Positions 1 through 7,350 are shown, counted from the first letter of the stretch. The stretch: 17,545 nt of DNA from JADCCX01 sp031373545 (GCA_031373545.1 JANMMT010000109.1:1-17545); one strand, 5' to 3'. The notes: generated by a model not told the origin, from the letters alone. Numbers and translations are program-made.

Positions 1-1
1 G

Positions 2-793
2 ACTTATGGCGATCTGGAGTATTTCAATCCCTCGACTAAGGACGCGCGGATCGCCACCGCCAAGCGCGACCGGCCAGTGCCGAGCGTTGCGATGATCCGT
101 CGCGTGGTCGAGACCATGCCTTTTGAAACTGACATTCAAAAGCGCGACCGTGCCCTTGTCGCTTTCACGCTGGTCAGTGGCGCGCGCGACAACGCCATCG
201 CAAGCTTCCGGCTGAAGCATGTTGACGTTGTAGCGAGAACGGTCGCGCATGAACCGCGCGACGGCGTCCGCACGAAGTTTTCCAAGACCTTCAAAACCTG
301 GTTCTTTCCGGTGGGCGACGATCTCGTCGCCATCGTCATCGACTGGATCGAGCACCTGAAGACGCACCTGCTTTTCGGCCCGAATGATCCTCTTTTCCCA
401 AAGACGAAAAGGGGCCTCGATCGGGAGGGTGCGTTTCACCCCGTCGGTCTGGACCGGGACGTCTGGGCTTGTGCCGAACCGATCCGCCGCATCTTTCGCC
501 AAGCCTTCTCCGCTGCCGGACAGCCCTACTACAACCCCCACACGTTCCGGACCACGCTCGGCCTTTTGCAATACGAATTGAACCTGACGGCGGAAGAGCA
601 GAAGGCCTGGAGCCAGAACTTTGGCCATGCCAGCACGACCACGACGTTGAACCATTACGCCGAAGTGCCCGCCCGTCGCCAGGCTACAATCTTCGCCAGC
701 TTGCGCGATGGCCGATCCCGGAATTCGGGCGGGATGTCCGACGGCGAAATCATCAAGGCTGCAGCCGACATTTTGCAACGGCGCGCTTTCTGA
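2..793 (+). CDS. Tyrosine recombinase/integrase, 5'-truncated by window edge
   Basis: The reading frame is open from the first bases of the window, so the N-terminal core-binding domain lies outside it; a GTG at 77 is in frame but is probably internal. The visible part is the catalytic domain of a phage-type tyrosine recombinase, which cuts and rejoins DNA through a tyrosine. The box I arginine is seen in VSGARDNAIASFRLKHVD. The HxxR motif is HTFR, followed by FGHAS and the probable nucleophile in TLNHYAEV. The C-terminal tail (SLRDGRSRNSGGMSDGE...) runs on past the usual end of the domain. The protein could belong to an integrated element or to a stand-alone recombinase; no attachment site is visible here. 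The family call is firm; the element type is unknown. Confidence 0.88.
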   Translation, partial: TYGDLEYFNPSTKDARIATAKRDRPVPSVAMIRRVVETMPFETDIQKRDRALVAFTLVSGARDNAIASFRLKHVDVVARTVAHEPRDGVRTKFSKTFKTWFFPVGDDLVAIVIDWIEHLKTHLLFGPNDPLFPKTKRGLDREGAFHPVGLDRDVWACAEPIRRIFRQAFSAAGQPYYNPHTFRTTLGLLQYELNLTAEEQKAWSQNFGHASTTTTLNHYAEVPARRQATIFASLRDGRSRNSGGMSDGEIIKAAADILQRRAF

Positions 794-1436
794 AGATTGG
801 CAGCATTTACCCGGCCTACAAGAGCTATCTGACGACCCGGCAACTGCAAAGGCTCTGTTGAGGCGCGCCGATAATGTCTATCCAGTAGGTAAACTCGATT
901 TTCGCGCGATGTCTGACTTTTTGACGGACCGCTTTGGCCGTCACTGTTCACTCGAAGGCGCATCAATGTGGCGCTGTGCGGCCTGCACTGCGCTGAAAGA
1001 AACACGATACGAGGACGCGCTCGCCTATGTTGAAGAATGCAAAAGACAACTCTCTTCGCTCTCGTCGCTCCTTTTCTCGATGGAAGACCGCCTGATCCCA
1101 GCCTATCTCGGTGTGATTGCGACGATTGCGAAGGTTAACATGCGACCGCAGGAGCTGTCAGACGAAGCGGCGATCAAAGACCTTGAAGCAATTCTCGTAT
1201 TTGTAAGAGACGAGGCTGTGAATTATGAGCCTTTAGTCATCGGAATAAGCTCCGAGCTCATCAAGCTTCGAAGCCGCCAAGTACACCGCAAAGTCCATGA
1301 TATCGAACAAAATCTGGAAGCGATTTCGAAGATGAAAGATCAGATCAGACAGACTATCGATACGCAGGTCAAAGTGATGTGTTTTTTTGACTTCGATCAG
1401 ATCCGGCAGGAGATATTCGCGCACGATGCAAGGTAG
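708..1436 (+). CDS. Hypothetical protein following the integrase
   Basis: I do not recognise this family. The open frame runs 242 codons from ATG 708, overlapping the integrase end by 86 bases. TTG 858 and ATG 909 (MSDFLTDRFG, 175 aa) are other in-frame starts, and none has a convincing ribosome binding site. The protein looks soluble and largely helical. It has a CAAC pair (WRCAACTALKE) and a long charged C-terminal stretch (LIKLRSRQVHRKVHDIEQNL...SKMKDQIRQ) that could form a coiled coil. It has no membrane segment or signal peptide. The amino-acid usage after about residue 40 looks like a real protein. Its position straight after the recombinase suggests it belongs to the same mobile unit, perhaps as an accessory factor, but this is inference only. 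Confidence 0.55.
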   Translation: MADPGIRAGCPTAKSSRLQPTFCNGALSEDWQHLPGLQELSDDPATAKALLRRADNVYPVGKLDFRAMSDFLTDRFGRHCSLEGASMWRCAACTALKETRYEDALAYVEECKRQLSSLSSLLFSMEDRLIPAYLGVIATIAKVNMRPQELSDEAAIKDLEAILVFVRDEAVNYEPLVIGISSELIKLRSRQVHRKVHDIEQNLEAISKMKDQIRQTIDTQVKVMCFFDFDQIRQEIFAHDAR

Positions 1437-1479
1437 ATGTCGCCGCCCCGTGACAGGCATGATCACTGCCGTCGAAAAA

Positions 1480-1728
1480 ACCCGATAGCATCAGTGCGAG
1501 ACAACAATAGATCGGCTCTCTTCCCCACGAAGGCCCTCAAGCACAATCCGGATCTTGTCCTGACCAGTGCCGACGCGTGGCGCGCCGGGTGTCCTTGATC
1601 GCGTCTCCCGCCGAACTGGCGGGCAATATCTGCTTCTGTCTCATCGTCGCTCCTTGGCGTGACGATGGACCAGAAAGCCTCTCTTGCTGAGATCACCCGA
1701 TCTGTCTCAGTGGTGTTGACGGGGAACA
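1480..1728 (-). mobile_element. Decayed left end of an IS3-family element (5' orfA remnant)
   Basis: On the minus strand the left terminus TGTTCCCCGTCA at 1728 matches the left end of the near-complete element at 15487, including the GAGACA block 20 bases inside. A remnant orfA starts with ATG at 1644 (MRQKQILPASSAGDAIKDTR). It then loses frame near the segment equivalent to KIRIVLEGLRGEES, so the product is broken. Homology fades after about 1515 and is gone near 1480. The right part of the element is missing. It is related to the 15487-17029 copy but is not the same sequence, so it is an older or different insertion. Confidence 0.8.
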
Positions 1729-2054
1729 TTTATGCTCTGCTGATTGAGCGCATCCAACGTTTCCGGCGCTTGCACGAGGCACTCCGCCACTGCGATGGCC
1801 GCAGCCAGTTGCGCGTCGCCAAGGTGCCTTATCGCTGGGCGCTTGACGAGCCTATGCCACGGAGCACCCAATGCCGTATCAAGACAAACCCGCATGAAGC
1901 AATGATCTTGCGAAATCGGCAAGCCGCAGCGCTCTGCCATCTCGGGAAGCGTGTGGCGGACAAGCCCCGTCCAATTTTCGACCAGCGTCTCGCGCTCGCT
2001 CGGGGAGTCGGTGATGAGCGGGAAAATGTTTTGCTGGCTGAACATGCCGCTCAT
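1707..2054 (-). pseudogene. Small hypothetical protein, 3' end replaced by IS sequence
   Basis: The frame starts at ATG 2054 (MSGMFSQQNIFPLITDSP) and runs 115 codons. The last residues (NVPRQHH, then stop) are encoded by the terminus of the IS3 remnant, which begins at 1728, so the native C-terminus after LDALNQQSI is lost. The body contains PEMAERCGLPISQDHCFMR and GAPWHRLVKRPAIRHL, which look like conserved blocks of a small alphaproteobacterial hypothetical protein that I cannot name with confidence. The frame is open upstream of 2054 for several codons, so the true start is not certain. It lies 75 bp downstream of the SOUL gene on the same strand. It may still be expressed with only a small C-terminal change; its function is unknown. 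Confidence 0.5.
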
Positions 2055-2129
2055 CTTGAAGCTGCCGCTCCCAAGGCGGGTCTGGAACCGACCACGGAAA
2101 CAACCGATGCAGACGAGATCATCCTCTGC

Positions 2130-2801
2130 TCACGGGCCTTTGACATCGAACATGACTTCATTGCGCCTGAGCGGTCCGGGCGTGAAGGGATCGTTGTAGT
2201 AGGCATAGGCCGGCAGCCCCAGAATGATGATATTGCGCGAAGTTAGCCATGCCTGCAGTGCCGTTTCGTTCGTCTCGATCAGTGCATCGGTGGCTACGCC
2301 TGAGAAACGGATCGCAGCTCGGCGTTGGGGCGGCAGCTGCAGAAGTTTCACGTCATCGCCCGCAGCTTTGGGCAGCGTCTCCAACGTATATTTGGAAGGC
2401 ATGACAAAGCGAATGGCCCAGGACGCGTCCATGCCGGATTGGCCGGATCTGCTTGTGCTCGGCGTCTGCATCACGGGTGCGGTCATGGCAATCGTCTGGC
2501 GCTCCTGCAAGACTGGCGCTGTCATGCTGACGCTGTCGCCACCACGGTTCTTGGCGAAGATATATCCTGCAAGCGGGCCAAAACCCGCACGCACGGCCGC
2601 GTTACGATCACCCCGGCGCGTGACTTCTGCCACAACCAGCGCGGGGTAGTCCCTAAGCTCGATGACGCCATCCTTTGTCACCAGCGCATATTTGGGCTGT
2701 TCGACATTGCTCACGACATAAAACCAAACACCAACAGCCAGGATGCCGATCCCGCCAAGGATACCAAGACCGATCATCACGCGTTTTGCGATCCTTTTCA
2801 T
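2130..2801 (-). CDS. SOUL-family heme-binding protein, membrane anchored
   Basis: This 223-residue protein starts at ATG 2801 (MKRIAKRVMIGLG). Longer upstream frames exist but encode cysteine-rich, unlikely sequence. Residues about 8-30 form one hydrophobic helix after a basic start, so it is an inner-membrane anchor or uncleaved signal with the domain outside the cytoplasm. The SOUL/HEBP domain fills the rest. It shows IELRDYPALVVAEV, the glycine-rich AGYIFAKN block, two MTAPV repeats (SMTAPVLQ and AMTAPVMQ), WAIRFVMPSKY, and the closing PLRRNEVMFDV. Family members bind heme or tetrapyrrole; the exact bacterial role is unclear. It diverges from the fasciclin gene across a 277-bp intergenic region. 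Confidence 0.88.
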   Translation of the reverse strand: MKRIAKRVMIGLGILGGIGILAVGVWFYVVSNVEQPKYALVTKDGVIELRDYPALVVAEVTRRGDRNAAVRAGFGPLAGYIFAKNRGGDSVSMTAPVLQERQTIAMTAPVMQTPSTSRSGQSGMDASWAIRFVMPSKYTLETLPKAAGDDVKLLQLPPQRRAAIRFSGVATDALIETNETALQAWLTSRNIIILGLPAYAYYNDPFTPGPLRRNEVMFDVKGP

Positions 2802-3078
2802 GTCAGGAATATACGACGTGCTCTGCGCATTTCCCAGATGTGTCCCGAATCCGGTTGTGGCTGTCGCAATTTCCCAGTGTCGCAGGGGCGGGCAATTCAT
2901 TGCGCTGACACAAACGGATGCCCATATACAAGGCATGGAGATAGCACAGGGAAACGCCTTTCGCGTCCCCGCCCTTATCTTCGCAGCCTTCAATTCAGTG
3001 ATCAGGCAGGCCGCAGACATTGCGGTTTTCTGCACGCGGAATGTTGTGCGCTTTTCTCAAACCGAATGGAATTTTCTG
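2802..3078. other. Divergent intergenic region between SOUL and fasciclin genes
   Basis: This 277-bp space must hold the promoters for both divergent genes. I see no clear -35/-10 pair, no strong inverted repeat and no convincing small gene. An in-frame ATG at 2935 would add 48 residues to the fasciclin protein, but these residues look neither like a signal peptide nor like the family. Confidence 0.4.
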
Positions 3079-3504
3079 ATGACAACCACTGTTCACGATA
3101 TCGTCGACACCGCCGTCGCCGCCGGTTCCTTCAAGACCCTTGTCGCCGCCGTCACGGCTGCTGACCTCGGCGCGACCTTGAAGGGCGCAGGCCCGTTCAC
3201 GGTGTTTGCACCCTCCGATGATGCCTTCGCCAAGCTGCCAGCCGGCACTGTCGAAGAGCTCGTCAAGCCCGAGAACAAGGCCAAACTGGCTGCAATCCTG
3301 ACGTATCACGTGATGGCCGGCAAGGTCATGGCTGCCGACGTCTCCGGCAAGAAGCTTGAGCCCGCCACCGTCAACGGTCAGGCGCTGCATGTCGATGGCA
3401 CGCATGGCGTGACAGTCAACGGCGCAAATGTCGTGACGGCGGACATTGCCTGCACAAATGGCGTGATCCACGTCATCGACACAGTGTTGATGCCCAAGAG
3501 CTGA
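3079..3504 (+). CDS. Fasciclin (FAS1) domain protein
   Basis: A single FAS1 domain makes up the whole 141-residue protein starting at ATG 3079 (MTTTVHDIVDTAVAAGSF). Both FAS1 signature regions are present: GPFTVFAPSDDAFAKLP near residues 35-51 and the H-box-like LTYHVMAGKVMAADV, ending with NGVIHVIDTVLMPKS. There is no signal peptide from this start, which places it in the cytoplasm unless translation begins further upstream (ATG 2935). Bacterial single-domain FAS1 proteins are usually linked to adhesion or stress, but their biochemical role is not settled. It is monocistronic: a strong terminator follows its stop codon. Confidence 0.93.
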   Translation: MTTTVHDIVDTAVAAGSFKTLVAAVTAADLGATLKGAGPFTVFAPSDDAFAKLPAGTVEELVKPENKAKLAAILTYHVMAGKVMAADVSGKKLEPATVNGQALHVDGTHGVTVNGANVVTADIACTNGVIHVIDTVLMPKS

Positions 3505-3527
3505 GCCTTCTTTGTCTGATATGATGA

Positions 3528-3556
3528 ATGCCCGGAGTTCGCTCCGGGCATTTTTC
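3528..3556 (+). terminator. Rho-independent terminator after fasciclin gene
   Basis: A perfect 10-bp stem (ATGCCCGGAG paired with CTCCGGGCAT) closes on a TTCG tetraloop and is followed at once by a T-rich run. It sits 24 bp after the fasciclin stop. Confidence 0.93.
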
Positions 3557-3645
3557 GTTTGTGCGCCGCTAGGCGCCCGCGACGCCCCATTCCCTGCGAC
3601 ACAAAGGTCTCTGGCCACAGAATATCCATGCTGCACATTGGGCGC

Positions 3646-4266
3646 ATGACACAGCCACAACAAAAATTGCCGCCTGAGGCATTCGCCAAGATCGATCCGA
3701 CAAATGACGACGCCTTTTACCAGGAGCCGCGCTTCGTTACCCACATTGACGAAGCGGCAGTCCGGGCATTGACGCAGTGTTATGCGGCCACCTTGCCCAT
3801 GAAGGGCGTTGCCCTTGACCTCATGTCGAGCTGGGTCAGCCATCTGCCGCCATCATTCATGGGCCACGCAGTGGGGCACGGAATGAATGCCGAAGAGCTC
3901 GCCGCCAACCCACAGCTGGGTGATGCGTTTGTGCAAAACCTCAATCTTGAACCGGAACTGCCGCTAGGTGACGCATCTTTCGATGCGGCGCTCTGCTGTG
4001 TCGGTGTGCAATATCTGGAGCGTCCTGATGAGGTGTTCAGCGATGTGGCGCGGGTGCTGCGGCCTGGTGCGCCCTTCATCATCAGCTTTTCCAATCGCTG
4101 CTTTCCGAGCAAGGCCGTGGCTGTCTGGCGTGCGCTTGATGGGCGCGGCCACGCAGACCTGGTTGCCCTTTACCTGCGCAATGCAGGCTTCCAGCGGATA
4201 GCGAGACATGTCCTGCGCGATGGTGCTTTCAGCGACCCGCTCACGGCAGTGGTCGGGTATCGGTAG
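3646..4266 (+). CDS. Class I SAM-dependent methyltransferase
   Basis: The likely start is ATG 3646 (MTQPQQKLPPEAFAKIDPTN), giving 206 residues; ATG 3628 would add six. No strong ribosome binding site separates the two. The fold is that of a type-11 Rossmann methyltransferase, but motif I is the unusual LDLMSSWVSHLP instead of a glycine-rich loop. Later blocks are LPLGDASFDAALCCVGVQYL (motif IV), the acidic partner region PDEVFSDVARVLRPGAPFIISFSNRCFP, and a C-terminal DLVALYLRNAGFQ. The DLMSSW form marks a recognisable subfamily of unknown substrate. The gene ends 2 bp before the next small gene, so the two are probably cotranscribed. Confidence 0.85.
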   Translation: MTQPQQKLPPEAFAKIDPTNDDAFYQEPRFVTHIDEAAVRALTQCYAATLPMKGVALDLMSSWVSHLPPSFMGHAVGHGMNAEELAANPQLGDAFVQNLNLEPELPLGDASFDAALCCVGVQYLERPDEVFSDVARVLRPGAPFIISFSNRCFPSKAVAVWRALDGRGHADLVALYLRNAGFQRIARHVLRDGAFSDPLTAVVGYR

Positions 4267-4268
4267 GC

Positions 4269-4490
4269 ATGGCGAAACGAACATATCCGAAGGAAGCCTC
4301 GCGCATCATCGTTGCCGCCGACATGGAAGAGGTCGTCACGGACAAGCGCGAGGGCTGGCGCGCTTCTGATGCCAAGGCGCGTCGACGGCAACGGCGCTAC
4401 AAGAGACTGTTGACGCAACAATTGGTGAAGCAGGGGCCCGGTGATTCAGAGCTCGGCGACGATGACGATATCGACACGGCCCTCGATTGA
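4269..4490 (+). CDS. Small basic/acidic conserved hypothetical protein
   Basis: This 73-residue protein starts at ATG 4269, two bases after the preceding methyltransferase stop, with GGTAGG just upstream. It has a strongly basic middle (DAKARRRQRRYKRLLTQQL) and an acidic tail (GDSELGDDDDIDTALD). There is no membrane segment or cysteine pair. The tight coupling to the methyltransferase and the balanced charge make a real gene likely. It could bind nucleic acid or the ribosome, but nothing in the sequence proves this. I cannot assign a family. Confidence 0.7.
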   Translation: MAKRTYPKEASRIIVAADMEEVVTDKREGWRASDAKARRRQRRYKRLLTQQLVKQGPGDSELGDDDDIDTALD

Positions 4491-4538
4491 CCTTGGCGTA
4501 GAGGCTGCGGCTCGCCAGTTCGTTGCCCCCGCGCCGTT

Positions 4539-4566
4539 CGCCCATGATGCTGTGACATCATGGGCG
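4539..4566. repeat. Perfect 11-bp inverted repeat in intergenic region
   Basis: CGCCCATGATG and CATCATGGGCG are perfect complements around a 6-base loop (CTGTGA). No T-run follows, so it is not a standard terminator. It lies 48 bp after the small basic gene and about 120 bp before the next start. It could be an operator, an mRNA hairpin or a weak bidirectional terminator. Confidence 0.6.
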
Positions 4567-4684
4567 CTTGTTGCGGATGCTTTGCTCAATCATCAACCCG
4601 TCAACGTTCGCACCTTCACATCAGGTGTCACACAGTCCAACAGGATCGATCCGTTGCCAATCACCTGCAAGACAGATGCGCCCC

Positions 4685-5494
4685 ATGTGGGCTGATCCGC
4701 GTATCGCAGGCCTGATGCGCCTCCTGCTTGCTGCCGTGAGGCCGCCACCTGGGGCAGGGCGCATCATGCTGGCGCTGAGCCTTGGCATTGCCTGCCATCT
4801 GACATTTGCAGCCGCTGTCATGTCGATGGTGGCCGCGATGTTTTTTGGCCTGAGCGAAAGTTTCGGGCGCGTTCCTTGGCCATGGGCCATTTTGGCGAAT
4901 GCTGCGCTCATCATGCAGTTCCCGCTCATGCATTCGGTGCTGCTGACTAGTTCTGGTGGGCGACTTCTCGCGCAACTGGTGCCCGGCCCGCATGGTGCAA
5001 CGCTCTCCACCACGACTTATGCGTTGATCGCCTCGCTGCAACTGCTGCTGCTTTTCACCTTGTGGACGCCGTCAGGCGTGATCTGGTGGCGCGCTGAGGG
5101 CCTCGCTTTCTGGCTGATCTGTGCTGCCTATGCCCTGGCCTGGCTCATTCTCGGCAAGGCAAGTTTTGACGCGGGCGCAGAGGTGCAATCGGGCGCGCTT
5201 GGCTGGATGTCGCTGCTGGCACGCATCCGGCCGATCTTTCCGGACATGCCGACACGCGGGCTGTTCCGCTATATCCGGCAACCGATCTATGTGGCTTTCG
5301 CCCTGACATTGTGGACGGTGCCTGTCTGGACACCAGACCAGCTTTCACTGGCCATCGCATTCACAGCCTATTGCCTGCTCGCGCCACGCTTGAAGGAGCG
5401 GCGTTTTGCGGTGCGATATGGCGAGCGCTTCGCGGAATATCGCGCGGCCACACCGCATGCATGGCCAGTTCGCAAACGCGGTGGCATCCGATGA
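4685..5494 (+). CDS. Isoprenylcysteine methyltransferase/MddA-like membrane protein
   Basis: ATG 4685 (MWADPRIAGLMRLLL) gives 269 residues; ATG 4676 and ATG 4712 are alternatives and none has a good ribosome binding site. About six hydrophobic segments are visible. The C-terminal catalytic block matches the ICMT/PEMT-type membrane methyltransferase pattern: GLFRYIRQPIYVAFALTLW, a loop, then a final helix and LKERRFAVRYGERFAEY (the E-R-x-x-G-x-x-Y signature). The order of segments also resembles methanethiol S-methyltransferase (MddA). The substrate cannot be read from sequence. Its TGA overlaps the ATG of the next gene (ATGA at 5491), so these two methyltransferases are translationally coupled. 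Confidence 0.75.
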   Translation: MWADPRIAGLMRLLLAAVRPPPGAGRIMLALSLGIACHLTFAAAVMSMVAAMFFGLSESFGRVPWPWAILANAALIMQFPLMHSVLLTSSGGRLLAQLVPGPHGATLSTTTYALIASLQLLLLFTLWTPSGVIWWRAEGLAFWLICAAYALAWLILGKASFDAGAEVQSGALGWMSLLARIRPIFPDMPTRGLFRYIRQPIYVAFALTLWTVPVWTPDQLSLAIAFTAYCLLAPRLKERRFAVRYGERFAEYRAATPHAWPVRKRGGIR

Positions 5495-6207
5495 CCGTGA
5501 TCCGCAACGACCTGACCATCTATGACAAGGTTGCCGAGCGCTGGTGGTCTGACGATATCCGCTGGGTGCGCACGCTAAAAAACCTCGTTCCCGGCCGGCT
5601 GAAATGGTTTGACCGGCACATCGACTGGACTGGCAAGGCTGTTCTCGATCTGGGCTGCGCCGGCGGCTTCATGGCCGAAGCCATGGCCGCGCGCGGGGCT
5701 GATGTGACGGGCATAGACCCTGCAGCTGAGGCGATCGAGGCCGCGCGCCGCCACGCTGCCAACGGACAGCTCAATATCCGCTACGATGTCGGCATTGGCG
5801 AGGCACTGCCTTATGCCGATGCCAGCTTCGATGCAGTGATTTGCGTGGATGTGCTTGAGCATGTCGCTGATCTGGGCAATGTGCTATCCGAGGTCATGCG
5901 CGTCCTGCGCCCCGGCGGATTGTTCCTGTTCGACACGATCAACCGCAACCCCATCGCTCGCCTCGCCGCTATCACCATCGCCGAGGATTTGCTGCGCCTG
6001 CTGCCGCGTGGCACGCATGATCCGGCCATGTTCATCAAGCCTGCGGAGTTGCGCAGCGCCATGCAGAAGGCTGGCCTGATACCCGGCCCTTTCACTGGCC
6101 TTGGGCCGCGCGGTCTCAACCGGCGATTGGACCTGACTTTCGGGCCCTTGCCGCTGACATTGATCCTGTATCTCGGGCTGGCCCGCAAACCGGACGCAAC
6201 AACATGA
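5491..6207 (+). CDS. UbiG-like class I SAM methyltransferase
   Basis: The protein has 238 residues from ATG 5491 and overlaps its neighbours at both ends by ATGA. The glycine-rich motif I (VLDLGCAGG, residues 51-59) is followed by VTGIDPAAEAIEAA, motif IV YADASFDAVICVDVLEHV and the post-motif VMRVLRPGGLFLFDTINRN. The N-terminal YDKVAERWWSDD and the later THDPAMFIKPAEL resemble UbiG, the O-methyltransferase of ubiquinone synthesis, and the length is the same. Its place between an ICMT-like enzyme and a DUF4149-like membrane protein is not the usual ubiG context, so a paralogue acting on another lipid or small molecule is as likely as true UbiG. Confidence 0.8.
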   Translation: MTVIRNDLTIYDKVAERWWSDDIRWVRTLKNLVPGRLKWFDRHIDWTGKAVLDLGCAGGFMAEAMAARGADVTGIDPAAEAIEAARRHAANGQLNIRYDVGIGEALPYADASFDAVICVDVLEHVADLGNVLSEVMRVLRPGGLFLFDTINRNPIARLAAITIAEDLLRLLPRGTHDPAMFIKPAELRSAMQKAGLIPGPFTGLGPRGLNRRLDLTFGPLPLTLILYLGLARKPDATT

Positions 6208-6593
6208 CCATTCTCGGGCTTCTGATCACCGCACTGCTGTTTGGCGGCATGGTCCTCTATTCCTTCGGCTTTGCCGCCTTTGTGTTCTCTGCTCTGCCAC
6301 CGGAACTTGCGGGCAAGACCCTGCGCCGCGCCTTTCCGCATTTCTATCTCTTTGTGCTGATCACGGCGTCAGTTGCCGCGGCGGCGATCTGGCAACACGA
6401 CAGAATGGCGGCGACCTTGCTGGCCATGATTGCTCTGACCACCTTGCCGACACGGCAATTCCTGATGCCTGCGATCAATCTCGCCACCGATACTGGTGCA
6501 AACACCCGTTTCAAGGTCCTGCACGGGCTGTCAGTCATCGTCACGCTTGCACATATCGCGATGGCTGGCGTGGTGCTTTCTCGCTTCGCCTGA
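6204..6593 (+). CDS. DUF4149/TMEM205-like small membrane protein
   Basis: This 129-residue protein has four predicted membrane helices, near residues 3-28, 46-62, 66-82 and 105-127. Its FPHFYLFVLI segment after the first loop, followed by a central MPAINLATD, fits the DUF4149/TMEM205-like family. The ATG at 6204 overlaps the upstream TGA (ATGA), which makes it the last gene of a three-gene coupled unit. Function is unknown. In this context it might present or transport the product of the two methyltransferases, but that is inference. Confidence 0.7.
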   Translation: MTILGLLITALLFGGMVLYSFGFAAFVFSALPPELAGKTLRRAFPHFYLFVLITASVAAAAIWQHDRMAATLLAMIALTTLPTRQFLMPAINLATDTGANTRFKVLHGLSVIVTLAHIAMAGVVLSRFA

Positions 6594-6823
6594 GGCGCTG
6601 CCGACAACCGAGGGCCGCAGAAAGCTAACATAAGGCTTGAACCTGCGCTGATTGGACATGGTAGCCATCAGGGGAATGGGCGGGACGGTGGCGTTGAGCG
6701 ACCATGCCGGCTTCAATCTACGCTGCGTTGGCGGACACCTGCGCGCCAAACCATCGCTGTCTTCAATACAAGACATCACCACTGTGCTATGGTCAATGGC
6801 CAACCAAAATCGGAGAAAGCTCA
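6594..6823. other. Intergenic region upstream of CBS gene
   Basis: There are 230 bp between the DUF4149-like gene and the CBS gene. No terminator with a T-run and no clear promoter boxes are seen. A minus-strand open frame across it (ending PLMATMSNQRRFKPY...) looks like a shadow or decayed sequence. GGAG at 6812-6815 is the ribosome binding site of the next gene. Confidence 0.4.
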
Positions 6824-7339
6824 ATGACCAAAATCAAGGATCGTCCGGAATTCCGCTCGAAATCGCCGGTCATGACGTTTTCACCTGATGCGATGGTCTC
6901 CACTGCCGTCAGGGCGATGTCGGAGAAAAACTACGGAGCAGCTGTTATTGTCGATTCCGCCAAGAAGCCGATTGGCATCGTGACTGAGCGTGATTTCATG
7001 CGCCGCCTTCTCGACAAAGGTCTGGACCCCGCAGTAACGCCATTGTCCGCGATCATGACCAAAGATCTAAAGATCGGGCGGGCGGAAGACACGATGGCAG
7101 AGTGGGTACGCCAGATGTCGAATGAGCGCTTCCGCCATGTGCCTATTGTCGATGAGACAGGCGTGCTCATCAACATCATGTCTCAGGGCGATTTCGTCTC
7201 TTACAGCTGGCCAGAGATGTTTACGCAGATGAAGGATCAGGCTGTCCAGTCCATCGTGTCCAAGTACCAAGCCCTCATCATCGTCGGCGGCATACTGCTC
7301 TATTCACTCATCCTCGTCGTCGTCATGCGAGGACAGTGA
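6824..7339 (+). CDS. CBS-pair protein with C-terminal membrane helix
   Basis: The start at ATG 6824 (MTKIKDRPEFRSKSP) follows a GGAG ribosome binding site by 8 bases and gives 171 residues. Two CBS motifs form a Bateman module. The first is at about residues 15-62 (AAVIVDSAKKPIGIVTERDFMRR) and the second at about 76-125 (RHVPIVDETGVLINIMSQGDFV). Such modules bind adenine nucleotides and act as energy or redox sensors. Residues 150-168 (ALIIVGGILLYSLILVVVM) form a single C-terminal helix. A tail-anchored protein with the sensor in the cytoplasm is therefore expected. A partner protein is not obvious. It is monocistronic and lies next to the IS debris that flanks the photosystem. Confidence 0.88.
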   Translation: MTKIKDRPEFRSKSPVMTFSPDAMVSTAVRAMSEKNYGAAVIVDSAKKPIGIVTERDFMRRLLDKGLDPAVTPLSAIMTKDLKIGRAEDTMAEWVRQMSNERFRHVPIVDETGVLINIMSQGDFVSYSWPEMFTQMKDQAVQSIVSKYQALIIVGGILLYSLILVVVMRGQ

Positions 7340-7350
7340 AAAGTCGGCAC

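Noticed and set aside
1..793. Member of a three-recombinase (RIT-type) set
   Set aside because: Only one recombinase, itself truncated by the window edge, is visible; partners upstream cannot be checked.
2802..3035. Longer SOUL protein with 78 extra N-terminal residues
   Set aside because: The extension is cysteine-rich and non-conserved; ATG 2801 gives a normal basic start plus membrane anchor.
2935..3078. Longer fasciclin protein starting at ATG 2935
   Set aside because: The extra 48 residues are neither a signal peptide nor family-like, while ATG 3079 gives a canonical FAS1 N-terminus.
2995..3843. Long minus-strand frame opposite the fasciclin and methyltransferase genes
   Set aside because: Its codons mirror the conserved plus-strand genes and it crosses a strong terminator; there is no family signal.
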